Part shown: piece by piece, positions 1 through 8,582 of the stretch | Layout: the number at the start of each line of letters is the position of its first letter | Numbering within the stretch: position 1 is the first letter of the stretch | From: Flavobacterium fontis | Lineage (GTDB): Bacteria; Bacteroidota; Bacteroidia; Flavobacteriales; Flavobacteriaceae | Assembly: GCF_900129405.1 (NCBI RefSeq) | Contig: NZ_FQVQ01000001.1 | Span: 186,001-250,000 of the forward strand | Length of the DNA stretch: 64,000 nt | Direction of reading: 5' to 3' | Translations under genes and position numbers: made by a program | The notes under the pieces: model-generated | The model's input: only the letters and a program-made list of their open reading frames with translations | Database searches by the model: none | What the model was told of the DNA's origin: nothing

Positions 1-513
1 TTTTGGGTTGCAAATACGCTCATTACCCAATTCAGAGGTTAATGATTTATTTATATTTTTTGATTTGACAAAAAGTGAATCCATTGGATTAGTATTCATT
101 ACTCCATATTTTTTAATTATCCATTCCTTTTCATAGAACAAATCAATAAAGAAGTAATCAGGCACTAAGTCAGTATTTCGGATCATTACTCTCAACCCTT
201 TATCTTTAGATTGAATTTCATTTGCTTCGAAATAAATCATTTCAATCTTTGGTTTTGTTAAAACATAAGCACAATCGACTCTAGGTAAAATGCTAAGTAT
301 TCTCTCTTTTTTTCCATTTTTTAGAAAAAAAATATCTTGCATACACTGTTTATTTATATTGCTTTCTAATGTTATTGTATCCCATTTTTGATCACCGATT
401 ATATCTAAATAGCTACATGAAATTGAAGTGTCTTTTTTACAGGAAACAACAATGAGGAAAATTAGTATTAATCCCAAATAGCCATTAACGTTCAATAGCA
501 TGCCATTTTTCAT
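1..513 (-). CDS. Putative lipoprotein, 3' end beyond window edge
   Basis: Open reading frame of 171 codons that runs off the left edge without a stop, starting at the ATG at 511-513. The N-terminus is hydrophobic (LGLILIFLIVVSC) and ends in a lipobox-like LIVVSC followed by KKD, so the protein is probably anchored to a membrane through a lipidated Cys near residue 22. No known domain is recognised in the visible part. The ATG lies 28 bp inside the 3' end of the GH19-like remnant at 485-727, the overlap expected of an effector gene followed by its immunity gene. By position it is a candidate periplasmic immunity lipoprotein; that role is inferred from context only. Confidence 0.6.
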   Translation of the reverse strand, partial: MKNGMLLNVNGYLGLILIFLIVVSCKKDTSISCSYLDIIGDQKWDTITLESNINKQCMQDIFFLKNGKKERILSILPRVDCAYVLTKPKIEMIYFEANEIQSKDKGLRVMIRNTDLVPDYFFIDLFYEKEWIIKKYGVMNTNPMDSLFVKSKNINKSLTSELGNERICNPK

Positions 514-727
514 AATTAAAAATTTCTTTCAGTTTGTATGTATAAAGCTTTCTTTCTGATAAATGGTTAATACTAGCAATATTATTTTCTAATCCATTTA
601 ATGCTTCAGGATAATTAATTGCTGCAGATACTTTTATTTCATCATCAATATCCGCATATTCACTTATTTTTAATTTATTCCAGTACCAAGCAGAACTCTG
701 ACATGCTAATTTGATAGATTTAGCTAT
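485..727 (-). pseudogene. 3' remnant of a GH19-like chitinase/endolysin gene
   Basis: About 80 in-frame codons ending at a TAA (485-487) encode the motif SSAWYWNKLKI and then VSAAINYPEALNGLENN, which resembles the C-terminal part of class I chitinase/GH19 endolysins (an AWYW helix followed by an INGG..GL-like segment). There is no start codon: an in-frame TGA at 728-730 and then the M15 peptidase gene stop (743-745) lie immediately upstream. The 5' part of the original gene seems to have been replaced by the M15 gene. Family assignment is by recognised motifs; the replacement is inference. Confidence 0.55.
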
Positions 728-742
728 TCATGCGTTTTCTAT

Positions 743-1252
743 TTACAGAATGACATAACCTTGTGCGTCGCGTTGGCGTTTGATCAATTGGCGCCAGTTG
801 TTGAAACCTTTCTTTTCAAAATGGGGGAAATCTTTAAAATTTTTCCAATTGCCGCCCCATTCCCAGCCGAATTTTGCAAAAATTTTCACGCATTCATACC
901 AGTCGGCAACGGTGTCATTGTCCCAGTCTTTGGCGGTATCCCAGGAGGCTGTTTTTCCGTCGATGATGAGGCAAATATCTACGGCAAAGCCATAATTGTG
1001 CACCGATTGTCCGCCTTTGGCTTGAGTTACACGATTGCCGAGCGGTTTTTTGGCGGTTTTTCCTTGGGGATTGACGCGGGTTCGCCCGAGCGCAAATAAA
1101 TCATCTTGTTCTTTGAAGGTGCGCAATCCTTGTGTGATTCGCACTTTGGCCCGCCCGGTGAGCGCTTGATCACAGGCTTGAATGATTTGGTTAACTTCAG
1201 CGCGTACCGACGGATGGAGTTGGGCAATGCGGTTTTGGGTGGGAGTGTCCAT
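743..1252 (-). CDS. M15 family peptidase (VanY/endolysin-type)
   Basis: A 169-aa protein without a signal peptide. It has the M15 zinc-peptidase signature SVHNYGFAVDI (His about residue 86, Asp about 93) and a C-terminal PHFE, the usual zinc ligands of D-Ala-D-Ala or L-Ala-D-Glu peptidases in phage endolysins and bacterial effectors. It should cut peptidoglycan stem peptides. The first 9 codons and about 28 bp of leader are duplicated at 1984-2039, where they start the next upstream lipoprotein gene. Its stop codon is followed at once by the tail of a broken GH19-like gene, which suggests that it was inserted as a cassette. It could be a prophage lysin or an interbacterial effector. Confidence 0.85.
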   Translation of the reverse strand: MDTPTQNRIAQLHPSVRAEVNQIIQACDQALTGRAKVRITQGLRTFKEQDDLFALGRTRVNPQGKTAKKPLGNRVTQAKGGQSVHNYGFAVDICLIIDGKTASWDTAKDWDNDTVADWYECVKIFAKFGWEWGGNWKNFKDFPHFEKKGFNNWRQLIKRQRDAQGYVIL

Positions 1253-1280
1253 GGTGTTGATGTTTTACAGGTTAAAATTT
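1225..1280 (-). repeat. 56-bp direct repeat, copy 1 (leader and start of M15 gene)
   Basis: This segment and 1984-2039 are the same 56 bases with one mismatch that I can see. It covers the leader and first 9 codons of the M15 gene. Both copies are in the same orientation, and each one supplies the start codon of a different gene. Confidence 0.9.
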
Positions 1281-1357
1281 CGAACTAAAAGTTATTTATT
1301 CTATGAGGCTGTACTAAAAACGGGGAAGGTTACAGAAGCAGACAGTTAAGAAACATA

Positions 1358-2011
1358 TTATTCTTCCAAAGAAGAATTTGTAAATGGATACTTTAAATTA
1401 TTATTTCTGTATTCACAAATAAAATCACTGGTAAACATTTTTGTAACAAGTATATTCGTCTTTATAAATTTTTCACTTTTCACTTCTTTTTCTATAAATT
1501 CCCCTTGTTTTATTTCAACTTTAGATCTTTTATTGTTAGTAGTATACCGATAACCAACTAAATATAAATTTTCTTCTTTTATTTTGAAGAAAAATTCATC
1601 ATATCTGCTTTCATACAACACAAAATCAAAATCAACGTCTCTATATTTATTTGAGAGATTTGATATTGCCTTATCTCTTTCTTTTTCATTCATCGCTGAA
1701 AAAGCAACATTCCAACCCCAATTTGATTCTTCGTCTATGCAATTTGTAGGAGACAACACGTAGCTTTTTTCAGCAGATGATTTAAAGTATATACTACCCA
1801 AGCTCTTTTTATTTCTAATAGTAATCGAGTCATTCTTAATGAGAAGTGTGTCAAAGTTTGTCGTTGCGGTAGTATTTGCATTGCTTACTTTTTTTAGACC
1901 TGTGCTCTTTTTTTTATCACAACTTTTTAAAGGAAGAGTTAAGATAAGAATAATGAAAAGACTACTTCTTACTGTTCCATTGCCAATGCGGTTTTGGGTG
2001 TGAGTGTCCAT
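1358..2011 (-). CDS. Lipoprotein with a start borrowed from the M15 gene
   Basis: A 217-aa protein whose first residues (MDTHTQNRIGNG) copy the N-terminus of the neighbouring M15 peptidase (MDTPTQNRIAQL). A hydrophobic stretch SLFIILILTLPLKSC follows, which is a clear lipoprotein signal with the lipid Cys near residue 31. No other in-frame ATG precedes the signal, so the natural start was probably lost when the M15 leader was fused in. The remainder is Lys/Asn/Ser-rich, with no known domain. The low-GC composition matches the flanking array. It is a candidate immunity lipoprotein of a peptidoglycan-hydrolase effector; the function is inferred from neighbours. Confidence 0.65.
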   Translation of the reverse strand: MDTHTQNRIGNGTVRSSLFIILILTLPLKSCDKKKSTGLKKVSNANTTATTNFDTLLIKNDSITIRNKKSLGSIYFKSSAEKSYVLSPTNCIDEESNWGWNVAFSAMNEKERDKAISNLSNKYRDVDFDFVLYESRYDEFFFKIKEENLYLVGYRYTTNNKRSKVEIKQGEFIEKEVKSEKFIKTNILVTKMFTSDFICEYRNNNLKYPFTNSSLEE

Positions 2012-2039
2012 GGTGTTGATGTTTTACAGGTTAAAATTT
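1984..2039 (-). repeat. 56-bp direct repeat, copy 2 (fused to lipoprotein gene)
   Basis: Second copy of the M15 leader/start segment (copy 1 at 1225-1280). It differs at one position, in the GGGTGGGAG/GGGTGTGAG stretch. Sequence identity ends where the lipoprotein coding sequence begins, so this copy marks a recombination junction. Confidence 0.9.
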
Positions 2040-2120
2040 AATTTTGGCTGTTTTATAAAAATTTCTTTATATATAATATTTGTAATTTCGAACTTTACTA
2101 AAATGGTAAAGTTTATAATA

Positions 2121-2951
2121 TTAGTTAATAACTTGTGTTATTCTATCATTTACATATTTTGGAATTTTTGCAGATCTCTTTTTTTGTTTTTTCATTAAAT
2201 GAGAGTAAAATCTATAATTTTCAATTGCCTTTATTTTTTCATTAATATTCCAGTAGCAGTCGGCTAAGTTGAGATAGGCAACTATATTATTTGGATCTTT
2301 TTTAATAATTTTATTTAATAAAAAAATTGCTTCGTCATAAATTTGATTTTGATAGAGAATTAAAGCGATATCATTGTAATATGTAGTGTTTTCTATTTTA
2401 TCATATTTTTCGATAATTGGATAACCATACAAAACTTCATCAGTCGAAATATCTCTATTTCCTATTAACTTCCCTTTGTAATAAACAGGTTCATTATTAT
2501 TTTTTTTATTGATATTTGCTACCATATCTTCATCATCAAAATCTAACTTTTCTATAATTAAAGAATCAACAATGTAATTATCAAAATAAATCTTTTTACA
2601 AAAAATTGCTTTTTGATTAATTTTTATAATTTCTTTACTTACGATCAAAAACTTGTTTTTAATCCAATTCACTTTATATAATTTTTTTACTTTTGTTTGA
2701 ACACATTCATTTTCAGTATATAAGTAAAACTGGTTGTTGAAATCACTTTTTATTATTTGAAAGTCATTACAAATCCCTTTAATAAAATTCGTACTATCTT
2801 TATAGATTACAACATTATCTTTTACAATCTCAAATGAATTATTCTCAAAATGAAAGGTAGTGTTTTGAGAATAGTTTAGATGTGTTGTAAAAAAAAACAT
2901 AAGAATTTTGATTTTATTTAATTTTAATACACTTTTCAATTTTTTTTGCAT
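2121..2951 (-). CDS. Secreted TPR-containing protein
   Basis: A 276-aa protein starting MQKKLKSVLKLNKIKILMFFF, with a signal-peptide-like segment ending near NYSQ. The C-terminal third (about residues 195-255) has one to two tetratricopeptide repeats (ALILYQNQIYDEAIFLLNKIIKKDP, then VAYLNLADCYW). The middle region is Asn/Lys-rich and unrecognised. Its start overlaps the 3' end of the GH19 gene by 38 bp, which indicates translational coupling. Position and probable periplasmic location fit an immunity protein for the GH19 effector, but this is not shown by the sequence. Confidence 0.65.
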   Translation of the reverse strand: MQKKLKSVLKLNKIKILMFFFTTHLNYSQNTTFHFENNSFEIVKDNVVIYKDSTNFIKGICNDFQIIKSDFNNQFYLYTENECVQTKVKKLYKVNWIKNKFLIVSKEIIKINQKAIFCKKIYFDNYIVDSLIIEKLDFDDEDMVANINKKNNNEPVYYKGKLIGNRDISTDEVLYGYPIIEKYDKIENTTYYNDIALILYQNQIYDEAIFLLNKIIKKDPNNIVAYLNLADCYWNINEKIKAIENYRFYSHLMKKQKKRSAKIPKYVNDRITQVIN

Positions 2952-3486
2952 AAGTTTCGATTTTTTTAGCTTTATCTAATCCATTTATTACTCGTCTAGC
3001 ATTATAATAGTCAACACTTTTTGAGTTTATATATTTGCTTAACTTCAACCCTGTAAAACTTCCACTTTCTGAGCCATAAATTAGAATACTTATTGCTAAT
3101 TCATGGTCTAGTGCCAAATCAGGATAGTTTACTAAATCAATTTTAAATTTATCTTTCATTTTTATATAATTATTTTTCCAAGTTAATTGAGCATATCCTC
3201 GACCAAAATACTTAACTCCGTCACCTGATTCATTCCCATTATCCTTTGCCATTTTTCTTCTTTTTTCATTTTTTCCTAAAATAGGATCATACATATCCTC
3301 AAAGTATTTCTTTCGATTTTTCCAATTTAAATAGTATGCTTCTTCAATGGGATTGAAGGTGTTATTTGTTTCATGTTTTGTAGTAGCTATAATGTAAGCC
3401 AATTGATTCAAATCTATTATTTTATTTTCATTGTCATAATATTTTTCAACGCCGTTAAAAATTTTAATTAAACTTTTCTTTTGCAC
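2914..3486 (-). CDS. GH19-family peptidoglycan/chitin hydrolase domain protein
   Basis: 190 aa if translation starts at the GTG 3484-3486. It contains the GH19/endolysin core: IIATTKHETNN with the catalytic Glu after His, then KYFGRGYAQLTWKNNY, the hallmark YxGRGxxQLT motif. It should cleave glycosidic bonds of peptidoglycan or chitin. No signal peptide is seen. The frame is open for another 142 codons upstream with no start codon, so this catalytic domain was probably the C-terminal end of a larger effector (see 3487-4011). The overlap with the downstream TPR gene supports an effector/immunity pair. Confidence 0.75.
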   Translation of the reverse strand: MQKKSLIKIFNGVEKYYDNENKIIDLNQLAYIIATTKHETNNTFNPIEEAYYLNWKNRKKYFEDMYDPILGKNEKRRKMAKDNGNESGDGVKYFGRGYAQLTWKNNYIKMKDKFKIDLVNYPDLALDHELAISILIYGSESGSFTGLKLSKYINSKSVDYYNARRVINGLDKAKKIETYAKKIEKCIKIK

Positions 3487-4011
3487 TTCACTGATTTTTT
3501 GGAAAGCTAACTCATATTCTTTAAAGAAAAATTCAATATCTATTTTTGTATTTTTATATACTATTTGTTCTTCAACTTGCTCATTAGTTTCTTTAACTTT
3601 TCCATCATTTTGTACCTTTACAAAGATTCTTTTTGAGTCAATAAACGAATTAGTATTGCTGAATAATTTTGTTGTTAGAGTAAAGTTTTCTTCAGCTCTT
3701 GGTATTGATAATTCAACAAAAACATCTGCATAATATGTGTTTAAACCATAAATGTCAACTTTTTGATAGGTTGGAAAAATTCTATTATCTAATTCAACTA
3801 GAAGTTTATTAAGCCCTATGAAATTATCTAAATTAATTTTTACTTTAAAATTTTGTAGAGTAGCTGATTTTTGTACTTCTTCTATTATTTCAATTGTTGT
3901 TATTCTCGGTGTTTACTCCTCCCTCTTATCCCCAATCGTTGCTAGTCTTGTAAATTTAGGGTGTTGTAATCTCCCGTTTTCGCGGTGCCATGCTAATTTT
4001 TTGCTGTTCAT
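3487..4011 (-). pseudogene. Disrupted N-terminal part of the GH19 effector
   Basis: In the same frame as the GH19 domain, 142 sense codons (3487-3912) precede it but contain no ATG, GTG or TTG. They follow a TAA at 3913-3915, which in turn ends a 32-codon ORF starting at the ATG 4009-4011 (MNSKKLAWHRENGRL...). All three pieces are in one frame. The simplest reading is a single ORF MNSKK...GH19 broken by one nonsense codon, or stop-codon read-through. The region does not resemble a domain I know. Confidence 0.55.
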
Positions 4012-4032
4012 GGTGTATAATGATTTAAAAAG

Positions 4033-4056
4033 TATTGGGGTGTGTATACCACACCC
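4033..4056 (-). terminator. Hairpin downstream of 4065-4343
   Basis: GGGGTGTG-tata-CCACACCCC type inverted repeat directly after the stop of the hypothetical gene. It is flanked by A/T runs on both sides and is a possible terminator for the minus-strand unit. Confidence 0.45.
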
Positions 4057-4064
4057 CAAAAAAA

Positions 4065-4343
4065 TTAAGTTGTTGTTTTTTTGTTCAAATAGGTTTCATT
4101 CTCAAGAAAAGGCACTTCCGTATTGGCCTCACATTGGTCTAAGGTGGGTAAACCTTCGGCATCAACTGCGACTCCACTTTTTTGTAAAGCAATTAATGAG
4201 GTGGGCAAAGTAGTGTTCCAACTTTCTTCAATCACGTATTCTTGTTCTTTTAACTCGTCTAGGATAGAGGTGTATAAAGGATTGTCTATGACTGGAATTA
4301 ACCCGCCTAACCAAATTTGTCCTGTTGCTAAATAATGCATCAC
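4065..4343 (-). CDS. Hypothetical protein
   Basis: A 92-aa ORF (the first codon is GTG, immediately followed by ATG; start uncertain by one codon). It has a short hydrophobic N-terminus (IWLGGLIPVIDNP) and an acidic C-terminal half. I do not recognise the family. It lies downstream of the SDR gene on the same strand and is followed by a GC-rich inverted repeat at 4033-4056. Two overlapping ORFs exist on the opposite strand; this one is preferred because its composition is protein-like. Confidence 0.45.
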   Translation of the reverse strand: MMHYLATGQIWLGGLIPVIDNPLYTSILDELKEQEYVIEESWNTTLPTSLIALQKSGVAVDAEGLPTLDQCEANTEVPFLENETYLNKKTTT

Positions 4344-4417
4344 GGCTTTTTTATAATGTTAAATTTAGAAATTAATTCTCAATAACCAAGCCAAATAAAG
4401 GGGAAAAACCCTATTTC

Positions 4418-4457
4418 TTCTCCGGAAAAATACCTAAAGTTCTCCGGAAAAATACCT
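4418..4457. repeat. Two copies of an 18-bp direct repeat
   Basis: TTCTCCGGAAAAATACCT occurs at 4418-4435 and 4440-4457, a 22-bp period. It sits just after the stop codon of the SDR gene. Function unknown. Confidence 0.8.
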
Positions 4458-4464
4458 CATTGGG

Positions 4465-5268
4465 TTAGCGTGGCAGATGGGGCTCGAAAATATAGTGCTG
4501 TTGCGAAAGCCAAGTGCAGGCAATCCGCTTGCCAACACGGGTGTCGTGGGGATCAAAGTGCGGAGGTGGGAGTTGACGGTGATGTGCCGCTTGGGTATAA
4601 AAAACTTCGCGGGTCTGGCGCTCGGGGTGTACCGCATTGATAAAGCCTTGGCGCGCTTCCTGTTGCAAACACAGGGTCAAAATGCCTATGCAGTCGGGTA
4701 AGGCAATCAAATGCACCGGCGCTTTAGGCCGTTCTAAATTTTGACGCCCCGATAAATACTGCACCGGATGCCGATCGGGGCCTACCAAGCCGCCCAACCG
4801 AATGCCCGTGTACGGAAGCCCCGCCTGATGAATCGCTTGCTCGGCTGCCCAAAGTCCTCTTCCCGAGGGTGTGTCGGGTTCGGGCACCGTGGTGTCATCA
4901 ACCCAATCTTGTTGCTCTCCAAAAACGCCAGTTGATCCTACCCATAGTAGTTTTTCAATCGCTGTCTTTTGTAATTGCTGCAGGAGTTGTTGCACTTTTT
5001 CCACATACGAATCTTCCTGCGATTGCCGAAGTTTTGGCGGGAATGCCACGACTAGATGGGAAACATCGGCGATAAAATCGGCCCATTCTCCCTCGCATCC
5101 TGTTGAGGTCAAAGTAACCGTGAATGCCTCGATGCCCAAGTGGTGTAAAATTTCCTTCTTTTCGGGAGTGGTTGTACTGCCTTTCACGCGATACCCTTCG
5201 GCCAATAAATGTTCCGCCAAGGGTTTTCCCAGCCATCCACAGCCTAAAATGCCTATAGTGGGTTTCAT
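4465..5268 (-). CDS. NAD(P)-binding SDR-family protein (YeeZ-like)
   Basis: A 267-aa atypical short-chain dehydrogenase/epimerase. The N-terminal Rossmann fingerprint is IGILGCGWLGKPLAEHLL. A conserved LLWVGSTGVFGEQQ strand and a GIRLGGLVGPDRHP segment follow, as in the YeeZ/SDR_a5 type proteins that lack the classical YxxxK. The substrate is unknown. Its ATG overlaps the stop of the upstream M28 peptidase gene by 4 bp, so the two are probably co-transcribed and translationally coupled. Confidence 0.75.
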   Translation of the reverse strand: MKPTIGILGCGWLGKPLAEHLLAEGYRVKGSTTTPEKKEILHHLGIEAFTVTLTSTGCEGEWADFIADVSHLVVAFPPKLRQSQEDSYVEKVQQLLQQLQKTAIEKLLWVGSTGVFGEQQDWVDDTTVPEPDTPSGRGLWAAEQAIHQAGLPYTGIRLGGLVGPDRHPVQYLSGRQNLERPKAPVHLIALPDCIGILTLCLQQEARQGFINAVHPERQTREVFYTQAAHHRQLPPPHFDPHDTRVGKRIACTWLSQQHYIFEPHLPR

Positions 5269-7592
5269 GGTTGCGCCAGAATTGCAGGTGGAGTGGGTCG
5301 CACGGGTTGTATGAGCACGACAGCATCATTCAACACAAAAGGCATAGGAAGTGTGTTTTTCGGCCGCGGTGGTACGCCCATACGGGGTTGCTCAAGCAAG
5401 TCAAACGAACTTTCCATCAATTCCAATTGGGGTTCAACGCCCACGGGAACATCAAACGAGAACACCAAGGGTTGATTTCGGGTAACATAATAACTGAGCA
5501 GTTTATGGGAGGCTTGTCCGCCAATTTTGGAGGTATAGGTTAGCGGTCGAACCCCATTGGCTTTCACATGCGCAAGGGGCACTTGATTTTTGAGGAAAAT
5601 ATCATAGCGGTTTACCCGACGTTGGGGGGTAATTCGAATTTGATAAAAACGACGATTGCCTTTTACCGTATCTCGTTCAAATACAATGGAGGGTCCTTTC
5701 AAAGCATAAACAGGCGCCGGATGCATCCATCGGAAGGCCGTTCCATACTTGCTGTACAATGCATTGCGGTTTAATGGCGCTGCCGATTGAGGTTGTTTCG
5801 ATAAAAAGGCTTGATTCCAGGCATCGGGGCGCTCGTCATAGGTTGTCCAATAGGCCTTTTTTTGCGAGGCGTCGAAAACATACAACAAGCTATTGGGTCG
5901 GGCTTTGGCCGAGGTAAACGAAGCGTTCCAATGGGCTTTTCCCAAAAAAGCAATACCAATGAGGAGGCAAACAAAAGCCCAACGGGATTTATACGGAAAA
6001 GCGCCCAAAATAGGCAGAAGAAGCACAAAAGTAAGTACGGTAAGTACCGCCGCGCCGGGAAGTATTTTCAATCCTAATCCTACAGGGAATAAAGGAATTA
6101 AAGGCACCAACAAAAACAAAGCTGGCAGTGCCATAATTAAATTCCACAGTCCTTTGGATTGTTGGGTGAGTACAAAAGCGCCCAACATAAGCGTTGATCC
6201 CAAAACGGGAAGTAGTAAAAACGAGGCGCCGGGTAATTTCCAAGCGAGTCCCATTCCGAGGATAATCCAAAGAAAAAGTCCAGCAAAAAGGCGGTTCATT
6301 TCGGCAAAACGACTGGTTTCTTTGCGGTAAATCCAGAAACAAATTCCAAGGGTCAAGGCAATACACGCATGGATATAGTCGTGGCCGTTATAGGTAAACC
6401 CTTGCAGTATTGTGGTGGCATCGGGATAGATCCAGGGTAAAAGGGTAGCGATACCCCACGCGACCAATCCCGCAACCAAAAGCGTAAGCACCAAGGGAAT
6501 AAATCCTTTAACGACTTCATCAATGCGTAAAACGTGTTTCCCGAGTCCGATAAACGTGAAGGTAAACAAAAGAATGGCTGTAAGGAGGACCAACGGCCAA
6601 TTCCACGCAAAAGGATAATGCACAAATCCAAACGGAATGGAGAAATACACGTCTTCCTCGGGATGTTCAAGCGTACGTAAATCCCGTTGTGTAAAATGCG
6701 TCAATAGCGCCATGACATAACTTCCTTGGTGGGCAAGCGATAGTGGCGATAGATTGGCATAATGATCTTGTGCGGTATGGTAGTTATAATGGCTGTCGAT
6801 AAAGGCAAAGTTGTAGCCTTGAATTTTTCCCGCTTCTCGAAAAACAGTGAGATCGGTATCGTTGGGTAGCATTTTGTAGATGCTATACATCAGCGAATTA
6901 CTCACGGGATAAGGCGTTTGGGCGGCGGCAAATGCCTCTACCATGGCGCGATTCCCATGGGTGGTTTCCATGAGCATCATGCTTGGTCCCGAGGTGCCAC
7001 GTGCTTCAAAGTTGATGACTAGTCCTACGTCTTTGGCCCAATCGTGTTGGGTTACAAAGAGTGCTGCGCCATTGAGTCCCAATTCTTCGGCATCTGTAAA
7101 GAGGAGAATCAAATCGTTTTGTAGCGGCGTTTTGTTGTAAAGTAAGGCCCGAACGCTTTCGAGAAGGGTGGCTACCCCCGAGGCATCATCGCTGGCGCCA
7201 AGTGATTTGGAGTGAGGGGCACTATCGTAATGCGAGAGGAGCACCAAGGCTTTTGTGGATTTTTGCCCTTTGATCCGTGCCATGATATTGGTGGCTTCTA
7301 CCAGCGTTCCTTTTTCCGTAAGGGTAAATCCACGTTGCAATTGCGGTTCTAGACCGAGGGCTTTAAGTTCTTGTTGCAGGTATTTTTGAATCCGCGGATG
7401 ATCGTCGGAACCTACATAATGAGGGCGTTTGGAGAGGTACTGTACTTTTTCTAAGGCCCGTTGCGTAGAAAATTCAGCCAAGGGCGCAGGCTCTTGATCG
7501 TCGTAGGTTTGTGGCATTTGACGATAAAAAACCAACCCGATGAGGAGTATCAGAAATAACGCTTCGTAGAGGTAGGTAAACTTCTTTTTCAT
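5265..7592 (-). CDS. M28 family membrane metallopeptidase
   Basis: 775 aa. One N-terminal membrane segment (YLYEALFLILLIGLVFY) is followed by an M28 aminopeptidase domain: LLSHYDSAPHS with the first zinc ligands, GASDDASGVATLLES with the bridging Asp, FTDAEELGLNGA with the catalytic Glu, and INFEARG. From about residue 330 there are about eight predicted membrane helices and then a soluble beta-rich C-terminal domain of about 190 residues. This layout resembles eukaryotic ER metallopeptidase 1 (Fxna)-type M28 proteins. The peptidase domain probably faces the periplasm. The substrate is unknown. Confidence 0.85.
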   Translation of the reverse strand: MKKKFTYLYEALFLILLIGLVFYRQMPQTYDDQEPAPLAEFSTQRALEKVQYLSKRPHYVGSDDHPRIQKYLQQELKALGLEPQLQRGFTLTEKGTLVEATNIMARIKGQKSTKALVLLSHYDSAPHSKSLGASDDASGVATLLESVRALLYNKTPLQNDLILLFTDAEELGLNGAALFVTQHDWAKDVGLVINFEARGTSGPSMMLMETTHGNRAMVEAFAAAQTPYPVSNSLMYSIYKMLPNDTDLTVFREAGKIQGYNFAFIDSHYNYHTAQDHYANLSPLSLAHQGSYVMALLTHFTQRDLRTLEHPEEDVYFSIPFGFVHYPFAWNWPLVLLTAILLFTFTFIGLGKHVLRIDEVVKGFIPLVLTLLVAGLVAWGIATLLPWIYPDATTILQGFTYNGHDYIHACIALTLGICFWIYRKETSRFAEMNRLFAGLFLWIILGMGLAWKLPGASFLLLPVLGSTLMLGAFVLTQQSKGLWNLIMALPALFLLVPLIPLFPVGLGLKILPGAAVLTVLTFVLLLPILGAFPYKSRWAFVCLLIGIAFLGKAHWNASFTSAKARPNSLLYVFDASQKKAYWTTYDERPDAWNQAFLSKQPQSAAPLNRNALYSKYGTAFRWMHPAPVYALKGPSIVFERDTVKGNRRFYQIRITPQRRVNRYDIFLKNQVPLAHVKANGVRPLTYTSKIGGQASHKLLSYYVTRNQPLVFSFDVPVGVEPQLELMESSFDLLEQPRMGVPPRPKNTLPMPFVLNDAVVLIQPVRPTPPAILAQP

Positions 7593-7607
7593 GGTATGTA
7601 GGCCAAC

Positions 7608-7958
7608 CTATTCCTCCGGAGGCAGGAGTTGCAAACGGTAATTTTCCGTAAGCACGTAGCCTTGATCGTACACGTAGCGATAGGTTTCGCCGGATTTGGT
7701 CATTACTATTTGGGTGAGGTAGTTAAAATCAAAACCTCGTTGTGCTAATTTCTCTAGGGCCATCGATGGGATTCCTTCGTCATGGAGTTCACGCAAGATG
7801 CGGTAATTTCGGCGCAAGGCATTGTGAACGGTTCGCATGAGGTTGTTACAGTCGCGGTTCATTCGGTTGTTGAATGTGTTGCGGCATCCATCGTTGCAAA
7901 ATTTTTTGTCTTCGCGGCCCATCAAGGGTGTCCCGCATTCGTGGCAATTTCGTTTCAT
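7608..7958 (-). CDS. Small zinc-ribbon protein
   Basis: 116 aa beginning CHECGTPLMGREDKKFCNDGC, two Cys pairs forming a zinc ribbon/FCS-like finger. A basic helical segment (CRNTFNNRMNRDCNN) and a C-terminal part with a YRYVYDQGYVLTENYRL strand pattern follow. Proteins like this are common as conserved hypotheticals in Flavobacteriaceae. It could bind nucleic acid, but no function is known. It lies 15 bp upstream of the M28 gene and is probably the first gene of that operon. Confidence 0.7.
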   Translation of the reverse strand: MKRNCHECGTPLMGREDKKFCNDGCRNTFNNRMNRDCNNLMRTVHNALRRNYRILRELHDEGIPSMALEKLAQRGFDFNYLTQIVMTKSGETYRYVYDQGYVLTENYRLQLLPPEE

Positions 7959-8228
7959 TTTCGTGGTTTATAAAAAGGTTATATGGCGTTTTACATAAAC
8001 TGGGTCCTATCCTTACACGGAGTGGAAGCCAATTTTCAAGTCAAATATAACGAATAAATTGTAAAACGACTACTTTCACAGTAACCGCCTCTGAAAAACA
8101 GCAAAATACTTATTTACAAACGATTACATTCGGTAGTAAATGGTATACTACCGACTATCGCTTTCAACACTTCCTAATTTTGTCCTGTTGATGTAAGCCA
8201 AATTAAGTTTTAACCAAGTATTGAAGCC

Positions 8229-8546
8229 ATGAAAAATCGAGTTCAATTAATCGGCCATGTGGGCCAAGATCCCGAAGTCAAGTCTTTTGAAGGGGGAAAG
8301 AAAGTTGCGAATCTTAACTTAGCAACAAATGATGTCTATTACAAAGAAGAAGGAGAGAAAGTAACCCAAACCGAATGGCATCGCGTTGTCGCTTGGGGGA
8401 AATTAGCCTCACTAATCGAACAATACGTAACCAAAGGCAAGGAGCTGGGCGTTACGGGTAAAATCACCTATCGTAATTATGAAGACAAAGAGGGCAACAA
8501 GCGATCCATTACAGAAATTGTCGCGGAAGAAGTCTTGTTTATGTAA
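8229..8546 (+). CDS. ssb: Single-stranded DNA-binding protein (short form 1)
   Basis: 105 aa, almost entirely an OB fold: NRVQLIGHVGQDPEVK at the start, TEWHRVVAWGKLA in the middle and a C-terminal ITEIVAEEVLFM. It lacks the Gly/Gln-rich linker and the acidic DDxPF-like tail used by housekeeping SSBs to recruit partners, so it is probably an accessory SSB. A second, related ssb follows 36 bp downstream in the same direction, so the pair arose by duplication. Confidence 0.88.
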   Translation: MKNRVQLIGHVGQDPEVKSFEGGKKVANLNLATNDVYYKEEGEKVTQTEWHRVVAWGKLASLIEQYVTKGKELGVTGKITYRNYEDKEGNKRSITEIVAEEVLFM

Positions 8547-8582
8547 GAAAGAAAAAGTCATTAATTTTTAAAATGAAAACGT

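Noticed and set aside
4869..5314. Plus-strand ORFs opposite the SDR and M28 genes
   Set aside because: Shadows of well-supported genes with Rossmann and M28 motifs.
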